A stretch of DNA of 64,000 nt, taken from Pseudomonas putida (GTDB lineage: Bacteria; Pseudomonadota; Gammaproteobacteria; Pseudomonadales; Pseudomonadaceae). Location of the stretch: positions 304,431 through 368,430 of the forward strand of contig NZ_JAETZZ010000005.1 in the NCBI RefSeq assembly GCF_022627325.1. The letters are read 5' to 3'. How positions within the stretch are numbered: the first letter of the stretch is position 1; every line of letters begins with the position of its first letter. Both the position numbers and the translations under genes were made by a program. The notes below the pieces were generated by a model. It searched no databases, was not told the DNA's origin, and saw only the letters and a program-made list of their open reading frames with translations. Below are positions 26,204 through 36,600 of the stretch, one piece after another.

Positions 26204-28348
26204 TCAGAGCTCGAACTCAGCCGCCAGCGCAGCACGCACGCAGTACAGCACACCTTCGGGCAGGCGCGCGCCGAACAGCGGGGCAATGGCCGAGACCGGC
26301 GGCAGCTCGCCTTCGCCATCGAGGAAGGCATCCTGCACCTCCATCAGCAAGTCTTCTGGCAAGTCCAGCGCCTGGTCCAGGCTCAGCTCCTGACGGCCGA
26401 TGGCTTCGGCCAGCAAGCCGTAGACGTTCTTTTCGCTGCAATTGAGCTGGCCGGCGATCTGCGCCGGGGTCATGCCGGCACGGGCCAGGCTGACCAGTTC
26501 GTGGCGCAGATCGAGTACCACCTTGGGCGCCTCCGTGGTGCCACCGGCGTCATTGAGCACTTCGAGGAAGGCCTGCCCGTAGCGCTCCAGCTTGCGCGCA
26601 CCCACGCCGCTGACCTGGGCCATGTCGCTGAGGCTGGTAGGCTGGCTACGCAGCATCTCCAGCAGCGTGGAGTCCGGGAAGATGACATAAGGCGGCACGC
26701 TGTGCTCTTCGGCCAGCTTGCGGCGCAACGTGCGCAGCGCGTCCCACAGTTCGCGCTCCTCGGCGCGCACCAACTGGCTGGCCGGGCTGCCGCCGCCCGA
26801 GGACGTTTTCGCCACGGTCTGGGGCTTGAGGTCGCGACGCAACTGCAAGGTCACTTCGCCGCGCAGCAGCGGCCGGCAGCTGTCGGACAGGCGCAGGCCA
26901 CCGTAGCCTTCCAGGTCGATGTCGACCAGGCCGCGCGCCACCAACTGGCGGAACAGCGAGCGCCATTCGACCTCGGCCATCGCCTTGCCAACACCGAACA
27001 CCGACAGTTTCTCGTGGCCGAAATTGCGTACCTTTTCGGTATCCTTGCCAAGCAGCACATCGATCAGGTGGCCGACACCATACCGCTGGCCGGTACGGAA
27101 CACCGCCGACAGCGCCTGGCGCGCAGGCTCAGTGGCGTCCCAGGTCTGGACCTGGTCGACGCAGTTGTCGCAATGCCCGCACGGCTGTTCGAGGACTTCA
27201 TCGAAATAGGCCAGCAACGCCTGGCGGCGACAACGGGTTTCCTCGCACAGCGCCAACATGGCATCGAGCTTGTGTTGCTCGACGCGCTTGTGGCGCTCGT
27301 CCCCGTCGGAGTTCTGCAGCATCTGCTTGAGCATCACCATGTCCTGCAGGCCGTAGGCCATCCAGGCATCGGACGGCAGGCCATCCCGGCCGGCACGCCC
27401 CGTCTCCTGGTAGTAAGCCTCGAGCGACTTGGGCAGGTCGAGGTGGGCGACGAAGCGCACGTTGGGCTTGTCGATGCCCATGCCGAACGCAATGGTGGCG
27501 ACCATGATCAGCCCTTCCTCGTTGAGGAAGCGATGCTGGTTGGCCGAACGGGTTTCAGCAGCCAGGCCGGCGTGGTACGGCAGCGCCGGGAAGCCTTGGG
27601 CGCACAGGTAGGCGGCGGTCTCATCGACCTTCTTGCGTGACAGGCAGTAGACGATGCCGGCATTGCCGCGGCGCTCGCCGAGGAAGGCCATCAACTGCTT
27701 GCGCGGCGACTCCTTGGGCACGATGCGGTAGAAGATATTGGGCCGGTCGAAGCTCGACAGGAACCGCTCGGCGCCCTGCAGGTGCAGGCGCTGGACGATT
27801 TCCTCACGGGTGCGCATGTCGGCGGTGGCGGTAAGGGCGATGCGTGGCACATGCGGGAAAAGCTCGGCCAGCTGGCCCAGTTGCAGGTACTCGGGGCGGA
27901 AGTCGTGGCCCCATTGCGAAACGCAGTGGGCCTCGTCGATGGCGAACAGGGAAACGTCCAGGCCGCGCAGGAAATCCAGCATCCGCGGCTGCACCAGGCG
28001 CTCAGGCGCCAGGTACAGCATCTTCACTTCACCGCGGCGCAGCCGCCCGGCCAGATCACGCTGCTGCTCGGCACTGAGGGTGGAGTTCAGGGCCGCCGCC
28101 GCGACCCCGAGTTCATCGAGCGTGGCGACCTGATCGTCCATCAGCGCGATCAGCGGCGACACCACTACGGTCAAACCCGGGCGCAATAACCCCGGCACCT
28201 GGAAACACAGCGACTTGCCGCCGCCGGTGGGCATCAGCACCAGGGCATCGCCACCATTGGCCACGCATTCGATGATTGCTGCCTGGCGCCCACGGAAACT
28301 GTCGTAGCCGAAGATATCCTTGAGAACGCGCTGAGCCTGTTCGAGCAT
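26204..28348 (-). CDS. recQ: ATP-dependent DNA helicase RecQ
   Basis: A 714-residue RecQ helicase, a 3'-5' DNA unwinding enzyme of recombination and repair. Helicase motifs include [12 protein letters not shown] (Walker A, 39-50) and FAIDEAHC (DEAH 138-141). The zinc-binding cluster (CEETRCRRQ and CGHCDNC, about 365-395) and winged-helix RQC region follow, with an HRDC domain (about 515-590) and a short extra helical tail. The start at 28348 ([20 protein letters not shown]) has GGAG six bases upstream. An in-frame extension to 28540 lacks homology. Confidence 0.94.
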   Translation of the reverse strand: MLEQAQRVLKDIFGYDSFRGRQAAIIECVANGGDALVLMPTGGGKSLCFQVPGLLRPGLTVVVSPLIALMDDQVATLDELGVAAAALNSTLSAEQQRDLAGRLRRGEVKMLYLAPERLVQPRMLDFLRGLDVSLFAIDEAHCVSQWGHDFRPEYLQLGQLAELFPHVPRIALTATADMRTREEIVQRLHLQGAERFLSSFDRPNIFYRIVPKESPRKQLMAFLGERRGNAGIVYCLSRKKVDETAAYLCAQGFPALPYHAGLAAETRSANQHRFLNEEGLIMVATIAFGMGIDKPNVRFVAHLDLPKSLEAYYQETGRAGRDGLPSDAWMAYGLQDMVMLKQMLQNSDGDERHKRVEQHKLDAMLALCEETRCRRQALLAYFDEVLEQPCGHCDNCVDQVQTWDATEPARQALSAVFRTGQRYGVGHLIDVLLGKDTEKVRNFGHEKLSVFGVGKAMAEVEWRSLFRQLVARGLVDIDLEGYGGLRLSDSCRPLLRGEVTLQLRRDLKPQTVAKTSSGGGSPASQLVRAEERELWDALRTLRRKLAEEHSVPPYVIFPDSTLLEMLRSQPTSLSDMAQVSGVGARKLERYGQAFLEVLNDAGGTTEAPKVVLDLRHELVSLARAGMTPAQIAGQLNCSEKNVYGLLAEAIGRQELSLDQALDLPEDLLMEVQDAFLDGEGELPPVSAIAPLFGARLPEGVLYCVRAALAAEFEL

Positions 28349-28550
28349 GTGCAACTCCACAAATCGCCGTACCATCCTGGACACAGGCTGGACGAAAAAC
28401 CCGCTCCGCACACGCCAAATGCGTAAGCGGCTTTTGCCAGAAGCCGGGGAAACCCGCCCCTGGGTGAAAAACCGCGAAGTATACCCCAGTGCCAGCCTGT
28501 ACAGGATGCCCGGTGACAGACGTTCCCTTTGCCCCGCCATCGCCGCAAGG

Positions 28551-28559
28551 TGCTAGAAT
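28551..28559 (+). promoter_or_regulatory. Extended -10 promoter of yecA
   Basis: TGC-TAGAAT (28551-28559) is a good extended -10 element 33 bases before the yecA ATG. No convincing -35 is seen, which is usual for extended -10 promoters. Confidence 0.5.
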
Positions 28560-28592
28560 TCACTATCGTTTATTCCCCAAGGTAGCCCTGTA

Positions 28593-29180
28593 ATGTCCTT
28601 CGCCGAGCAACTGACCCGCCTGCAAGCCTTCCTCGACGCCGACGAGCTGCACGAAGAAGCGCTGGACTACGTCGCCGCCCACGGCTACCTGACCGCGCTG
28701 TCGATCTGCTCGGAAGACGTCCCCGAGCGTGAATGGATCGACGCACTGTTCGCCGAAGAGCCTCATTACGCCAGCGATGCCCAGCGCACCGAGATCGAAG
28801 CTACCTTGGTGGCACTGAAGGGCCACATCGCCCGTCAGCTGGCCAGCGACGAAGAATTCGACCTGCCGTGCGACCTGGACCTGACCGACGAGCCGGACGA
28901 CTCCGACCTGCGCGGCTGGTGCATCGGCTTCATGGAAGGCGTTTTCCTGCGTGAAGAGGCCTGGTTCGAGAACGCCGAAGAAGAAGTCAGCGAGATGCTG
29001 CTGCCGATCATGGTCGGTTCGGGCCTGTTCGACGAGCAGCCGGAGTTCGCCGACATCGCCAGCAACGCCAACCTGCAGGACGACATGATCGTGCAGATCC
29101 CAGAGGCGCTGAGCGCGTTGTTCCTGCTGCTGCACGCGCCTGACGAGAAGCCTGCGCTGCTCAAGCCCCGCCACCACTGA
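28593..29180 (+). CDS. YecA-like UPF0149 protein
   Basis: A 195-residue acidic alpha-helical protein of the YecA/YgfB (UPF0149) family (MSFAEQLTRLQAFLDADEL, WCIGFMEGVFL near 110). It lacks the C-terminal SEC-C zinc motif of full YecA, so it is of the short type. The function is unknown; the family is often next to recQ in Pseudomonas. A GTG-started DUF454 gene follows seven bases later, so the two are co-transcribed. Confidence 0.85.
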   Translation: MSFAEQLTRLQAFLDADELHEEALDYVAAHGYLTALSICSEDVPEREWIDALFAEEPHYASDAQRTEIEATLVALKGHIARQLASDEEFDLPCDLDLTDEPDDSDLRGWCIGFMEGVFLREEAWFENAEEEVSEMLLPIMVGSGLFDEQPEFADIASNANLQDDMIVQIPEALSALFLLLHAPDEKPALLKPRHH

Positions 29181-29187
29181 GTCGGCT

Positions 29188-29553
29188 GTGCGCTACCTGC
29201 TGCTGGCCATCGGCTGGCTCAGCGTTGCGCTGGGGGTGCTGGGGATCTTCCTGCCGGTGTTGCCCACCACCCCTTTTCTGCTGCTGGCGGCGGCCTGCTT
29301 CGCCCGCAGCTCGCCACGCTTTCATCACTGGCTGGTCAACCACCCCACCCTGGGGCCGTGGATCCGTGACTACCTGAGCGGTGAAGGTATCCCCTTGAAG
29401 GGCAAGGTATACGCCATCGGCCTGATGTGGGCGAGCATCGGCCTGTCGTGCTTCCTGGTACCCCTGTTTTGGGCGCGGGCATTCATGCTGACCAGTGCGG
29501 TGCTGGTCAGCCTGTATATTCTGAAGCAGAAGACGTTGCGCAAACCTGACTGA
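29188..29553 (+). CDS. YbaN-like DUF454 inner-membrane protein
   Basis: A 121-residue protein with a GTG start at 29188. The family motif VLGIFLPVLPTTPFLLLAAACFARSS is near residue 17 and HPTLGPWIRDY near 50. About three or four hydrophobic helices are present. DUF454/YbaN proteins are common but uncharacterised. This is the last core gene before the accessory island. From memory P. putida KT2440 has a tolC/lapE-like gene directly after it, whereas here about 20 kb of other DNA intervenes. Confidence 0.85.
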   Translation: MRYLLLAIGWLSVALGVLGIFLPVLPTTPFLLLAAACFARSSPRFHHWLVNHPTLGPWIRDYLSGEGIPLKGKVYAIGLMWASIGLSCFLVPLFWARAFMLTSAVLVSLYILKQKTLRKPD

Positions 29554-29588
29554 ATTGGCCCTGTTGCCAACGGGTACTTCCTGTTGAT

Positions 29589-29730
29589 TAATTGTTGCCG
29601 TTTATTTTCACTGCAACAATTACAAACATATATTGGCGACAATTCCTACATCATTTTAGGACGCTAAAATCTGCACTAAGATTCAGTTCCCCGTTAGTGT
29701 TAGGTCCACAGCTAAAACATGGACACTAAC
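29589..29730. promoter_or_regulatory. AT-rich leader of the T6SS island with two inverted repeats
   Basis: TAATTGTTGC (29589-29598) is the exact complement of GCAACAATTA (29613-29622). A second pair, GTTAGTG (29694-29700) and CACTAAC (29724-29730), is reinforced by TCCA/TGGA inside. The 195-base gap before tssL is much more AT-rich than its neighbours, as is common upstream of silenced acquired DNA. A TAAAAT -10-like hexamer occurs near 29664. No sigma-54 element was seen. Confidence 0.5.
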
Positions 29731-29748
29731 AGTGCGCGAGGATTACCA

Positions 29749-30630
29749 ATGCCAGATAAAACGAGGCGTTGCACTGAAACGGACGATTCGAACACTCCTC
29801 CTTACGACGTAACCGAGCGCCGAGCAAATCTGCTGCTCAAACAGGCGGTGTGGGGCGATCCCCCCTCATCGGCTCAAGGCTCTTCAGCGGGCCCTGAAAT
29901 CAACGTTTGCGGCTATCCAGCCGACCCGCAATTCCAGCTGAGGGGCGGCCACAGCAACCTGATGGTCGATGCAGCCATGCCGCTGTTCGGCCTGGCCATG
30001 CGCCTTCGCACCCTGGACGCACTCCCCCATATCGCGGCGCTACGCCAGCAGGTGCACACGCAGATTTGCGCCATTCTCGAAGAGGTGGGCCAGCGCGGCT
30101 ACGACGCTATCCAGATGCAGGCCTACTCCTATGCCTTGTGCCTGCACCTCGACGAAATCGTCATGGCCACACCGTGGGGCAGCAACTCCGTCTGGAGTGG
30201 CCGAACATTGCTCAGCGATTTTCATCAGGACACTCAGGGTGGCGAAAAAATATTCGCGGTGCTTTCGCGCATGATGCAAGAGCCTGAGCGTTTCCAGGAT
30301 GTTCTGGAATTTCTCTACTTGTGCCTGTGCTTTGGCCTGAAAGGCAAATACGCCCTAGAGCCCAAAGGTGATGAACTGCTGGACGCACTGATAACGGAAC
30401 TTCACGGCATCATCCGCCAACTTCGCGGGCCCGTGCCTGAAGACGTTTGCGACCCTTACACCAATGTCGTCATGCGCCCGTACAAAAAGCCACGCGATTG
30501 GCTGCCTTGGTGGAGTCCATTGGTGATATCGGCTTTGGCCATGGTAGCTGCGTACAGCTATTACAGCTACCGCCTGGGCCTGCTCACCGCAGAAGTACTC
30601 GAATCGCTCGACCTCATTTTGCAGCAGTAG
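29749..30630 (+). CDS. tssL: Type VI secretion protein TssL (DotU/IcmH family), stand-alone
   Basis: A 293-residue DotU/IcmH-family inner-membrane protein. A cytoplasmic helical domain (about 70-240, with the AYSYALCLHLDEIVMATPWG motif and the Q-G-GEKIFAVLSRM segment) precedes one C-terminal TM (about 258-280). No peptidoglycan-binding domain is attached. In the T6SS it forms the membrane complex with TssM and TssJ. I take the ATG at 29749 (MPDKTRRC), which follows GAGGATT, rather than 29719. No tssM, tssK or sheath genes lie nearby, so this is an orphan copy at the head of a vgrG cluster. Confidence 0.85.
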   Translation: MPDKTRRCTETDDSNTPPYDVTERRANLLLKQAVWGDPPSSAQGSSAGPEINVCGYPADPQFQLRGGHSNLMVDAAMPLFGLAMRLRTLDALPHIAALRQQVHTQICAILEEVGQRGYDAIQMQAYSYALCLHLDEIVMATPWGSNSVWSGRTLLSDFHQDTQGGEKIFAVLSRMMQEPERFQDVLEFLYLCLCFGLKGKYALEPKGDELLDALITELHGIIRQLRGPVPEDVCDPYTNVVMRPYKKPRDWLPWWSPLVISALAMVAAYSYYSYRLGLLTAEVLESLDLILQQ

Positions 30631-30656
30631 CTGGAAAAGTGCTTCCAGGAGGAACC

Positions 30657-32729
30657 GTGTCTAGCCAATCCGATCTGCGTTACACCTTTGAGCCGCTCGT
30701 GGGCGATGGCGAATTCGATGTGGTGTCGTTCACCCTCAAAGAGGAACTGAGCCAGCCGTTCACACTGACGCTGGAACTGGTCAGTTTTGAGCACGCTGTC
30801 GACTTCGGTCACCTGCTCGACAAACCTGTGCTGTTCACGATCTGGCGTGACGAGCGCCCGGTGCGTTATGTGCACGGCCTGGTCAGCAGCTTCACTCAAG
30901 GGGAGACCGGCTTTCATCGTACGCGCTACAAAGCGCTGGTCGAACCGCAACTGGCCCGGGCCAGCCTGCGCTCGAACTGGCGCATCTTCCAGCACAAAAC
31001 CACACGACAGATTCTTGAGCTGATGCTCGAACGCCAAGGCATTACCCGGTCCCAGTTCATTATCAGAAACGACGACCCACCCCGCGAGTTTTGTGTTCAG
31101 GCTGGCGAAACCGACCTCGACTTCTTCGCCCGCCTGGCAGGCGAGGCAGGGTTCGTCTATCGCTTCAAGCACACCGCTGAACGGCACGAACTGGTCATCA
31201 CTGACCGGGTGCTTTCGCTGGGCACGATCAGCGTGATCAAGGATAGAGCGCTGGCCCCCGTCGAGCGCGATGAAACCGCAGCTGGCTACACCGTGCTGTA
31301 CAACCCAAACAGCGGCGGCTATCAGGCCGAACCCTGCCTGCGTCGTTTCCACTACAGCGAACAAGTACGCACAGCACGCCAGGTGCAACGCGACCATACC
31401 TTCACCAACCCCGAGTACCGCCAGGAGCATCGCGCCACCGGTGCTCACCTCGAGCACCAGTCCAAGGCGTACGAACGCTTCGATTACCCCGGCCGCTACA
31501 AGCGCGACGCGGTGGGCAAACCCTTCACCGAAACCCGCATCACCGGTTTGCGCCATGACGCACGCGTTGCCGAGGTCGAAGGCGATGACGAGCGCTTGCA
31601 ACCCGGCCTGAGTTTCAACCTCGTCAACCACGAGCGTGACGACCTCAACGTGCACTGGCGCGTGAAAAGCGTGGCTCACGAAGGCATCCAGTACTCCAGC
31701 CTGGAGGACGAAGCCGCTGGTGCCGAGCAGGGTACCCGTTACCAGCAGACTGCAGTGCTGGTACCCGGCCGCTTCGAGTGGCGCCCACAGCCGCTGCCCA
31801 AACCGCGCATCGATGGCCCACACATGGCCACCGTGGTCGGTCCGGCCGGCGAAGAGATCTATTGCGATGAGTGGGGCCGGGTCAAGGTCAGCTTCCCCTG
31901 GGACCGGGAAAGCAAGAACAACGAATTCAGTTCCTGCTGGGTGCGTGTTTCGCAAGGTTGGGCCGGTGGGAGCTGGGGCTCGATGGCCATCCCGCGCATT
32001 GGCCAGGACGTGATCATCCACTACGTCAACGCCGACCCGGACCAACCGATGATCACCGGGCGCACCTACTGCGGTAATCAGCTGCCCCCTTACGACTTGC
32101 CACAGCACAAGACGCGCATGACCATCAAGAGCCAGACTCACAAGGGCACAGGCTTCAATGAGCTGCGCTTCGAGGATGAGCTGGGGCGCGAGGAACTGTA
32201 TATCCATGCGCAACGGGACCAGAACATAGAAGTCGGCAACGATGAGTCGACCTGCATCGGGCGCAACCGTGTAGAGCAAGTGGGCAATGATGAACAGCTG
32301 AGTGTCGGCAACAATCTTTGCCAGGACATAGGCCAGGACCGCACCGAACGGACGGGGCGAACGTGCAAGGTGAAGGTTGGCCACGACCTGATCGAGCACG
32401 TCGGCAATGACCGCTGCGAATCCACGGGGGTCAATCACTCTGTCACCATCGGTGGTCAAAGCGCACTACTCGTCAAAGGCGGCCAGAAGATCAGCGTCGG
32501 CGATGGCGTGGATCAGCAAACGACCGTCTACCAGCTCCGCGCCAGCGAACGTATCGAGTTCAGAAGCCCGGGGGGCAGCATCGTGCTGGACGCCGAAGGC
32601 ATCACCCTCAATGGCCTGTCACTCACCCTGCTTGGGCCGACCAAAGCCGGGGCAAAAGGCGCTGGAAACGCCCTGGCACTGGACCTCGCCGCCGTTACCG
32701 GCAGCCAGTGCGAGGAACGACGCCGATGA
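30657..32729 (+). CDS. vgrG: Type VI secretion spike protein VgrG (TssI)
   Basis: A 690-residue VgrG with a GTG start preceded by AGGAGGAA. It has a gp27-like part (about 1-370), a gp5-like OB-fold (about 385-470: MATVVGPAGEEIYCDEWGRV then SCWVRVSQGWAG), and a beta-helix needle with GNDE/VGN repeats (about 520-610). A short tail follows with no fused enzyme domain. It trimerises at the tip of the Hcp tube and carries effectors out of the cell. The next gene overlaps by four bases (ATGA), so cargo genes are coupled to it. Confidence 0.94.
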   Translation: MSSQSDLRYTFEPLVGDGEFDVVSFTLKEELSQPFTLTLELVSFEHAVDFGHLLDKPVLFTIWRDERPVRYVHGLVSSFTQGETGFHRTRYKALVEPQLARASLRSNWRIFQHKTTRQILELMLERQGITRSQFIIRNDDPPREFCVQAGETDLDFFARLAGEAGFVYRFKHTAERHELVITDRVLSLGTISVIKDRALAPVERDETAAGYTVLYNPNSGGYQAEPCLRRFHYSEQVRTARQVQRDHTFTNPEYRQEHRATGAHLEHQSKAYERFDYPGRYKRDAVGKPFTETRITGLRHDARVAEVEGDDERLQPGLSFNLVNHERDDLNVHWRVKSVAHEGIQYSSLEDEAAGAEQGTRYQQTAVLVPGRFEWRPQPLPKPRIDGPHMATVVGPAGEEIYCDEWGRVKVSFPWDRESKNNEFSSCWVRVSQGWAGGSWGSMAIPRIGQDVIIHYVNADPDQPMITGRTYCGNQLPPYDLPQHKTRMTIKSQTHKGTGFNELRFEDELGREELYIHAQRDQNIEVGNDESTCIGRNRVEQVGNDEQLSVGNNLCQDIGQDRTERTGRTCKVKVGHDLIEHVGNDRCESTGVNHSVTIGGQSALLVKGGQKISVGDGVDQQTTVYQLRASERIEFRSPGGSIVLDAEGITLNGLSLTLLGPTKAGAKGAGNALALDLAAVTGSQCEERRR

Positions 32730-33649
32730 GCACCGAAGCCTTGCTCCAACTCATCGCCGACTACCACACCCCAGAGCTGTACTGCCATGTACTGATCGAC
32801 CCGTTGGCAATACCCGAGAACAGCGACCAATCCGTGCTTTCACACTTGAACAAAGCGTTGGGGGAAGGTGCGATGAGTCGGGTGGTTCGAGCCGACTTGC
32901 CCCATGCCCCGCAGCTGCACCCCGTGCTGGCCTGCCTGTCATCACCCGGCGCGAAACCGAGCCCGCCACTGCTGAAGATGACTGCCCATGCAGCACAACG
33001 TGATAACCAGCGCCGAAAGCGCCACGTGTGTGGCTGGTTGCTGAGCGAAGCACCGGCACCGGTAATCGCTGCGCACCTGGCGGCGCTGTGCCGGCTTCCC
33101 GGTTCCGCAAGCGAGCCCCGTTTCTACCCCCTCTACGAACCCGTGCGCCTCGAACTGCTGGCTGCGAGCTTCGAACACGTGGAGCGCGGGCCTTGGTGGC
33201 CGATCAAGCACTGGCTGTTCGTGAGCAGCGGCGCGCAGCTGGCGGGTTTCAGCGGTGAAGCCCGTCCTCGCAGCGGCTTGCCTGCGTCCGCCTTGCGCAT
33301 TCAGGACGACGTAGCGTTGATCGAAATGCTCCTCGCGGCCTGGCGAGCCCTGCCATCAGGCCCTGCTGATCCGAAGCCAAGGCCGCTACCGGCGTTCGCT
33401 GCGGTAAAAGCCTCCAACCACATAGATGACGCTCGCAGGCTGGGCTTGAGCGCAACCGATGACATCCTGGTTTTCGCCCTGTACCACCTGTACCTGCACC
33501 CTCGCCTGCACGCCGCGCCCTACGTGCGCCAGATCATCGACGCCGCTGTGCAACAGCAACGTCCCCTCGCGCCACTGCTCGCCCGCCACGACGATGCGCA
33601 CTGGCGGCAAATGATCGCCTCCCTTGGCCCTTCAGAGGTTCGCCCATGA
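32726..33649 (+). CDS. DUF4123 T6SS effector adaptor/chaperone
   Basis: A 307-residue protein whose first 130 residues (ELYCHVLIDPLAIPENSDQS, LHPVLACLSSPG, HVCGWLLSEAPAPVIAAHLA) and the RFYPLYEPVRLELL segment fit the DUF4123 (TEC/Tap/VasW) adaptor family. These load a specific effector onto its VgrG and are not secreted. The ATG overlaps the vgrG stop, and its own stop overlaps the toxin start (ATGA), exactly as for a dedicated adaptor between spike and cargo. Confidence 0.85.
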   Translation: MSTEALLQLIADYHTPELYCHVLIDPLAIPENSDQSVLSHLNKALGEGAMSRVVRADLPHAPQLHPVLACLSSPGAKPSPPLLKMTAHAAQRDNQRRKRHVCGWLLSEAPAPVIAAHLAALCRLPGSASEPRFYPLYEPVRLELLAASFEHVERGPWWPIKHWLFVSSGAQLAGFSGEARPRSGLPASALRIQDDVALIEMLLAAWRALPSGPADPKPRPLPAFAAVKASNHIDDARRLGLSATDDILVFALYHLYLHPRLHAAPYVRQIIDAAVQQQRPLAPLLARHDDAHWRQMIASLGPSEVRP

Positions 33650-36600
33650 GCATCAGCCAACGCGTCGCCACCGCCCTCGCCGAAGCCGCAGTCTCGGTCG
33701 ACCCGTGCAGGGCCTGTGAGCGGCAAGGCCTGCCGATCCTGCCACTGCGCCGCGCCCTGGTGCCCGACACGCGCCCGGGCTACGCCGGCACCGTGGCCGG
33801 TGAGCCCCATGTCGAAACCCGAATGGGGCTGCGCACCTTGCGCTCCGGTTACCTGTACGTGCTGCTCGACCAGCGCATCTGGCAGGCCTACGAGGTCACC
33901 GACCAAGGCCACCTGCGCCGCTTCAACCCCTACGAGCCACCGCCCGGCCCGCCGCCTTCGCTGCCCGCCCGGTGCCTGAACGAAAACCACGATATCCCCT
34001 CGTCTTTTCTCACCCTCGACAGCGAAGCCTACGGCTCGGCCTGGCTCGCCTTCTCCAGTGACGCCTGGCCGCGCAGCGTGCTGGATGCGTACAAGCGCGG
34101 CCATGCACCTGCGCAGCGTTTCGAGGGCCTGGACCTGGCTCAGGCGCGTGAGCACCCGCAACTGCTGGGCTTGGCGATGACCCCGGACAACCTGCAGGTA
34201 GACAAGCAGGTCTTTGAATACGCCCAGCAGCTTTGCGCACCCTTCGACAGTGCACATGGCTTTCACAGCCGGCTGTTGCGCCGAACCGCCCTGCGTGGCT
34301 TCGTGGTCAATGCCATGAACAGGCACCAACTGGAACAGGGCGTGCTAGCCGTGGTGCTGGATGACACGGTCGGGCTGGTGCAGGAGTACAACCATCAGCG
34401 CCTGAGCTGGCTCGTCAAACGCCAGGCATGGCGCGAGGACCCGCTGCGCGCCTACCAATTCCAGACATCGCAAATTCTGCAGATCATTCGGGCTACGCAC
34501 AGACAGTGGGCGGCGCAGCAAGTCGCGCCGTTCGGAGCCCCGACTACAGGTGATGGGGCACCGGCCTTTGCTGCGCCCGAGGTGGAGAGGCAACGGCTCG
34601 TCGCGGTGCAGGAGCAACAAAGCGATAAACGCCTTGAGGAGCGCTACCACGAGCCCCAGCGTGCCGCCTTCCAGGACGAATACGATCGGCAGGAACGCCA
34701 GTTCCAGGCCTATATCGACCAGAACGCCAACGCCTATGCCGAACGCTGCCAAAGCCAGATGTTCACGCTGATCGAGCAATACGACTATGACGGCCATGAT
34801 CGTGAGTCAGGCGTGGCCTACAGCAAGACCATGGCCGGTTGCCTGGCTGGCGGCGTCACCGAGGCGGCTGCAACCAGCGCAGCGCATGGCCAGCCGTCCT
34901 CCGGCACCAGCGAAGCGCTGTGGCTCAAATGGCTGCAGGACCCAAACAGCCCACCCTACCGCGCCGTATTGCTACGCAATGAATTTCTACTGGCGGCACT
35001 GCTGCCCAGTTTTTCCGCCAGCGCCCCCATCAACTGGAACGACAGCGAAAAGCTCTACGCGGCGTTGAGCAAGATGATCACCAGCGAAGAGGGTCGTCTT
35101 CACCTGCGTCATCAGCTCAATCAGGCGGTGGCGCAAACTCAAGGCGCGTTGAATGCAGCCAGTCAACGCCTGCAGGCCCTGCTCGGCCCAGGTATCCAGC
35201 AAGCCGTGCGACATCTGAACAGCGCCAGTCAGTACCTCTATAACGGCGTACACCTGGTCGAGCTGCAGGTAAAGATGAAACTGGGCGAGTACTACGCCCT
35301 GCAGAATGCGCACCTTCGGGAATTGCAAAACAAGGCAAGCGCCACGCTGGCCAAAGCGCGAGACCGGATGATGCCTAGCCTCGAAGAACTGAAAGCCGGC
35401 GCCCAGATGAACGCCCGCAAGGTACAACCGATTATCCAGAGCGGTTTGTTGAGCCTAGCGGTCCTCGATCCCAAGGTGGCGCATACGCTGATCGACGTCA
35501 GCGTCTGGGTCGAGGGCAAGGCTGAGATGCTGCGAGAGCAGCTGCTCCAGGAGGTCAGCCAGAATGTGAACCAGCTCAGTCACGCGGCGCAGATGAGCCT
35601 GGTAGACATAAGGGTTGCAGCGGGCACGCTGGAGCCCGGTGCGCGGAAAATGCTCGAGGGGATACGGATCAGCGCGCTGCAGGCGTCGCAGATGGTGCGA
35701 CGCAGTTTTTCTGGGCTGAAGGGGGTGGCGGGAAGTGGGGAGTTGCTGCTCACGCTGGGCGGGTTGTATTTGCTGAGTGACAGCCTGGGCAAGAACCTGA
35801 AAAAAGTGGAAGAGGAAACTGGGGCGAAGTCTGCTGAAGCCATGACCGCGTTTTATGGCTCAAGTGTTGGAGTGCTCGGTGGAGGTATTGAGGCGCTAGG
35901 GTTGATACTGAGCAAATCAGGGCAAACTAGCGTGCCACTGGGCCAATCAATATTCAGAATCGGAGCGTTAGTCAGTGCTACTTCTGGGGTGTTCGATGGT
36001 GTTCAAGCAATTCTCGCGGTTTATCGGTCCAAGCAGGCTGGTGACACCTGGGCAAATACTAATTATAAGGCCGCAGCCTTCTCAGCGCTGCTAGGAACCG
36101 CAGCCTCAATCGCAGCAGTATTCAACCCGCTGCTTTACGGCCCTCTCGGAGCTGCTATTGCATTTAGCATTATCACATACAGCTTAATCAAATATGCAGC
36201 ATCCGCAGAATCAAACACCATCGAGCGCTGGATGATGCGCTGCTACTTCGGCAAAGCGGAAGAGACCCCAAAGATTCATTGGAAAACTCCAGAACTTGCT
36301 GATATTGCTTTCGCAGAACTGAATGCCGCTACGCTAAACATCTCAAGCTCGCTCACATTCAAGAGCTCTACCATAACATCTAAAGTCGGTGGTCCAGCGG
36401 GCTCGAAAAAAAAGCAGTGGATAGAGTTTCACCTCTCGCTCCCAGCGTTCACCGAGAAAACGTCGAGCTATCAGTGGGTTATCGTACTTCATCGACACGG
36501 AGACGGCCGCTCTCCCAATTATAATGGAGGGGAAGTTATAGCCGAGGAAAGCTTTTTCACTCCCCCTTTGCCAACACGGACCTCAAAACAATATGCGATA

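Noticed and set aside
29634..29670. Sigma-54 promoter before tssL
   Set aside because: TTGGCG is present but no GC element at the required -12 spacing.
30567..32459. 630-codon minus-strand open frame opposite vgrG
   Set aside because: Antisense shadow of a gene with clear gp27/gp5 features.
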